Shown one piece after another: positions 62,985 through 64,000 of a stretch of DNA of 64,000 nt. Below the pieces are notes generated by a model, which saw only the letters and a list, made by a program, of their open reading frames with translations, ran no database searches and had not been told where the DNA came from. Position 1 is the stretch's first letter. Every line of letters begins with the position of its first letter. Origin of the DNA: Chaetoderma sp. LZ-2023a (lineage: Eukaryota; Mollusca; Caudofoveata; Chaetodermatida; Chaetodermatidae); NCBI GenBank assembly GCA_034401795.1, contig CM067372.1, positions 13,650,940 through 13,714,939 of the forward strand, given 5' to 3'. A program made the translations under genes and the position numbers.

Positions 62985-64000
62985 GAGCTCGGAGGAGGTG
63001 CTGGGTAAAACCTTGTACTTACTAACTAGATGTCTCTGCAGAGGTGGTGGGTAAAACCTTGTACTTACTAACTACGCGCCTCTCTGCAGAGGTCCTGGGT
63101 AAAACCTTGTACTTACTAACTAGACTCCTCTCTGCAGAGGTCCTGGGTAAAACCTTGTACTTACTAACTACGCGCCTCTCTGCAGAGGTCCTGGGTAAAA
63201 CCTTGTACTTACTAACTAGACTCCTCTCTGCAGAGGTCCTGGGTAAAACCTTGTACTTACTAACTACGCGCCTCTCTGCAGAGGTCCTGGGTAAAACCTT
63301 GTACTTACTAACTAGACTCCTCTCTGCAGAGGTCCTGGGTAAAACCTTGTACTTACTAACTACGCGCCTCTCTGCAGAGGTCCTGGGTAAAACCTTGTAC
63401 TTACTAACTAGACTCCTCTCTGCAGAGGTCCTGGGTAAAACCTTGTACTTACTAACTACGCGCCTCTCTGCAGAGGTCCTGGGTAAAACCTTGTACTTAC
63501 TAACTAGACTCCTCTCTGCAGAGGTCCTGGGTAAAACCTTGTACTTACTAACTACGCGCCTCTCTGCAGAGGTCCTGGGTAAAACCTTGTACTTACTAAC
63601 TAGACTCCTCTCTGCAGAGGTCCTGGGTAAAACCTTGTACTTACTAACTACGCGCCTCTCTGCAGAGGTCCTGGGTAAAACCTTGTACTTACTAACTACG
63701 CGCCTCTCTGCAGAGGTCCTGGGTAAAACCTTGTACTTACTAACTACGCGCCTCTCTGCAGAGGTCCTGGGTAAAACCTTGTACTTACTAACTAGACTCC
63801 TCTGCGGAGGTGCTGGGTAAAACCTTGTACTTACTAACTAGACTCCTCTCTGCGGAGGTCCTGGGTAAAACCTTGTACTTACTAACTAGACTCCTCTCTG
63901 CGGAGGTCCTGGGTAAAACCTTGTACTTACTAACTACGCGCCTCTGCGGAGGTGCTGGGTAAAACCTTGTACTTACTAACTAGACTCCTCTCTGCGGAGG
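62985..64000. repeat. 48-bp tandem array alternating as a 96-bp dimer, runs off the window
   Basis: The unit joins GGTCCTGGGTAAAACCTTGT, ACTTACTAAC and either TAGACTCCTCTCTGCAGA or TACGCGCCTCTCTGCAGA. The two versions alternate through most of the array, making a 96-bp higher-order unit. A 258-codon + frame (63044-63820) runs through because 48 is a multiple of 3; I do not call it a gene. Each unit contains TACTAAC, a pyrimidine tract ending CTGCAG, and GGTAAAA. Confidence 0.93.

Noticed and set aside
63044..63820. 258-residue repeat protein VLGKTLYLLT..
   Set aside because: Open frame through a 48-bp satellite; the alternate units preserve frame by length alone and no true start or end context is visible.
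1..64000. tRNA, rRNA or hammerhead-type RNA genes
   Set aside because: I looked for cloverleaf-like A and B boxes, rRNA cores and the hammerhead CTGATGA..GAAA core around the Penelope and satellite sequences and found none I could support by eye.

Overview
The window looks like intron-rich, repeat-rich nuclear DNA from a marine invertebrate. A mollusc is my best guess. The reasons are phase-0 exons with GT-AG borders spread over more than 50 kb, DIRS, Penelope and Polinton elements, private minisatellites in most introns, and dispersed repeats of a style I associate with bivalve and gastropod genomes. The species assignment is inference; no rRNA, tRNA or mitochondrial marker is present. I see no bacterial genes and no CRISPR array.

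The only host gene I can support runs on the + strand from at least 8948 to 61638, perhaps ending near 62173. Seven exons are visible: 8948-9085, 21465-21602, 28447-28644, 30765-30908, 34005-34190, 35801-35998 and 61555-61638. All seven are whole numbers of codons, open in the same phase and bordered by AG/GT. Several repeat one module: a SUMO-interaction-like hydrophobic/acidic core (VILVDD, IVIIDD, EVVDLT, TIVALSD) and an AT-hook core (RGRP). The inferred product is a multivalent SUMO-binding, AT-rich-DNA-binding nuclear protein. Everything else in the window lies between or beside these exons.

Layout. 1-1560: end of dispersed repeats and a 29/34-bp minisatellite. 1636-7998: decayed DIRS-like tyrosine-recombinase retrotransposon (DIRS-A). 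8093-8814: inverted-repeat element. 9660-10390: non-LTR retrotransposon remnant. 10440-20580: a Penelope-like element whose ORF is split by an 8.5-kb satellite of about 210 40-bp units, many carrying the CRE palindrome TGACGTCA. 21715-25668: two nested dispersed-repeat families. 27455-38524: exons separated by minisatellites of 45, 34, 26 and 21 bp (the 21-mer carries the AP-1 site TGACTCA) and by small hairpin elements. 39664-45444: a second DIRS element (DIRS-B) with near-identical ends and an intact recombinase, but with the reverse transcriptase domain cleanly missing. 46422-60923: a 14.5-kb Polinton/Maverick-like element with ~300-bp terminal inverted repeats, protein-primed DNA polymerase B, retroviral-type integrase, packaging ATPase, two candidate capsid genes and about ten small genes. 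61290-64000: a solo DIRS end, the last visible exon(s), hairpins, and 17-bp and 48-bp tandem arrays.

How parts work together. Polinton genes are packed in divergent and same-strand blocks, most preceded by a short GTTTAA(G/A)C box just upstream of the ATG, suggesting one shared promoter grammar. Its polymerase, integrase and ATPase are broken by stops or shifts, whereas several small or accessory genes remain open. Both DIRS copies keep a putative spliceosomal intron at the same place in their gag-like gene. DIRS-B sits inside a dispersed repeat and the Polinton sits inside another, both in the 25.5-kb intron between 35998 and 61555.
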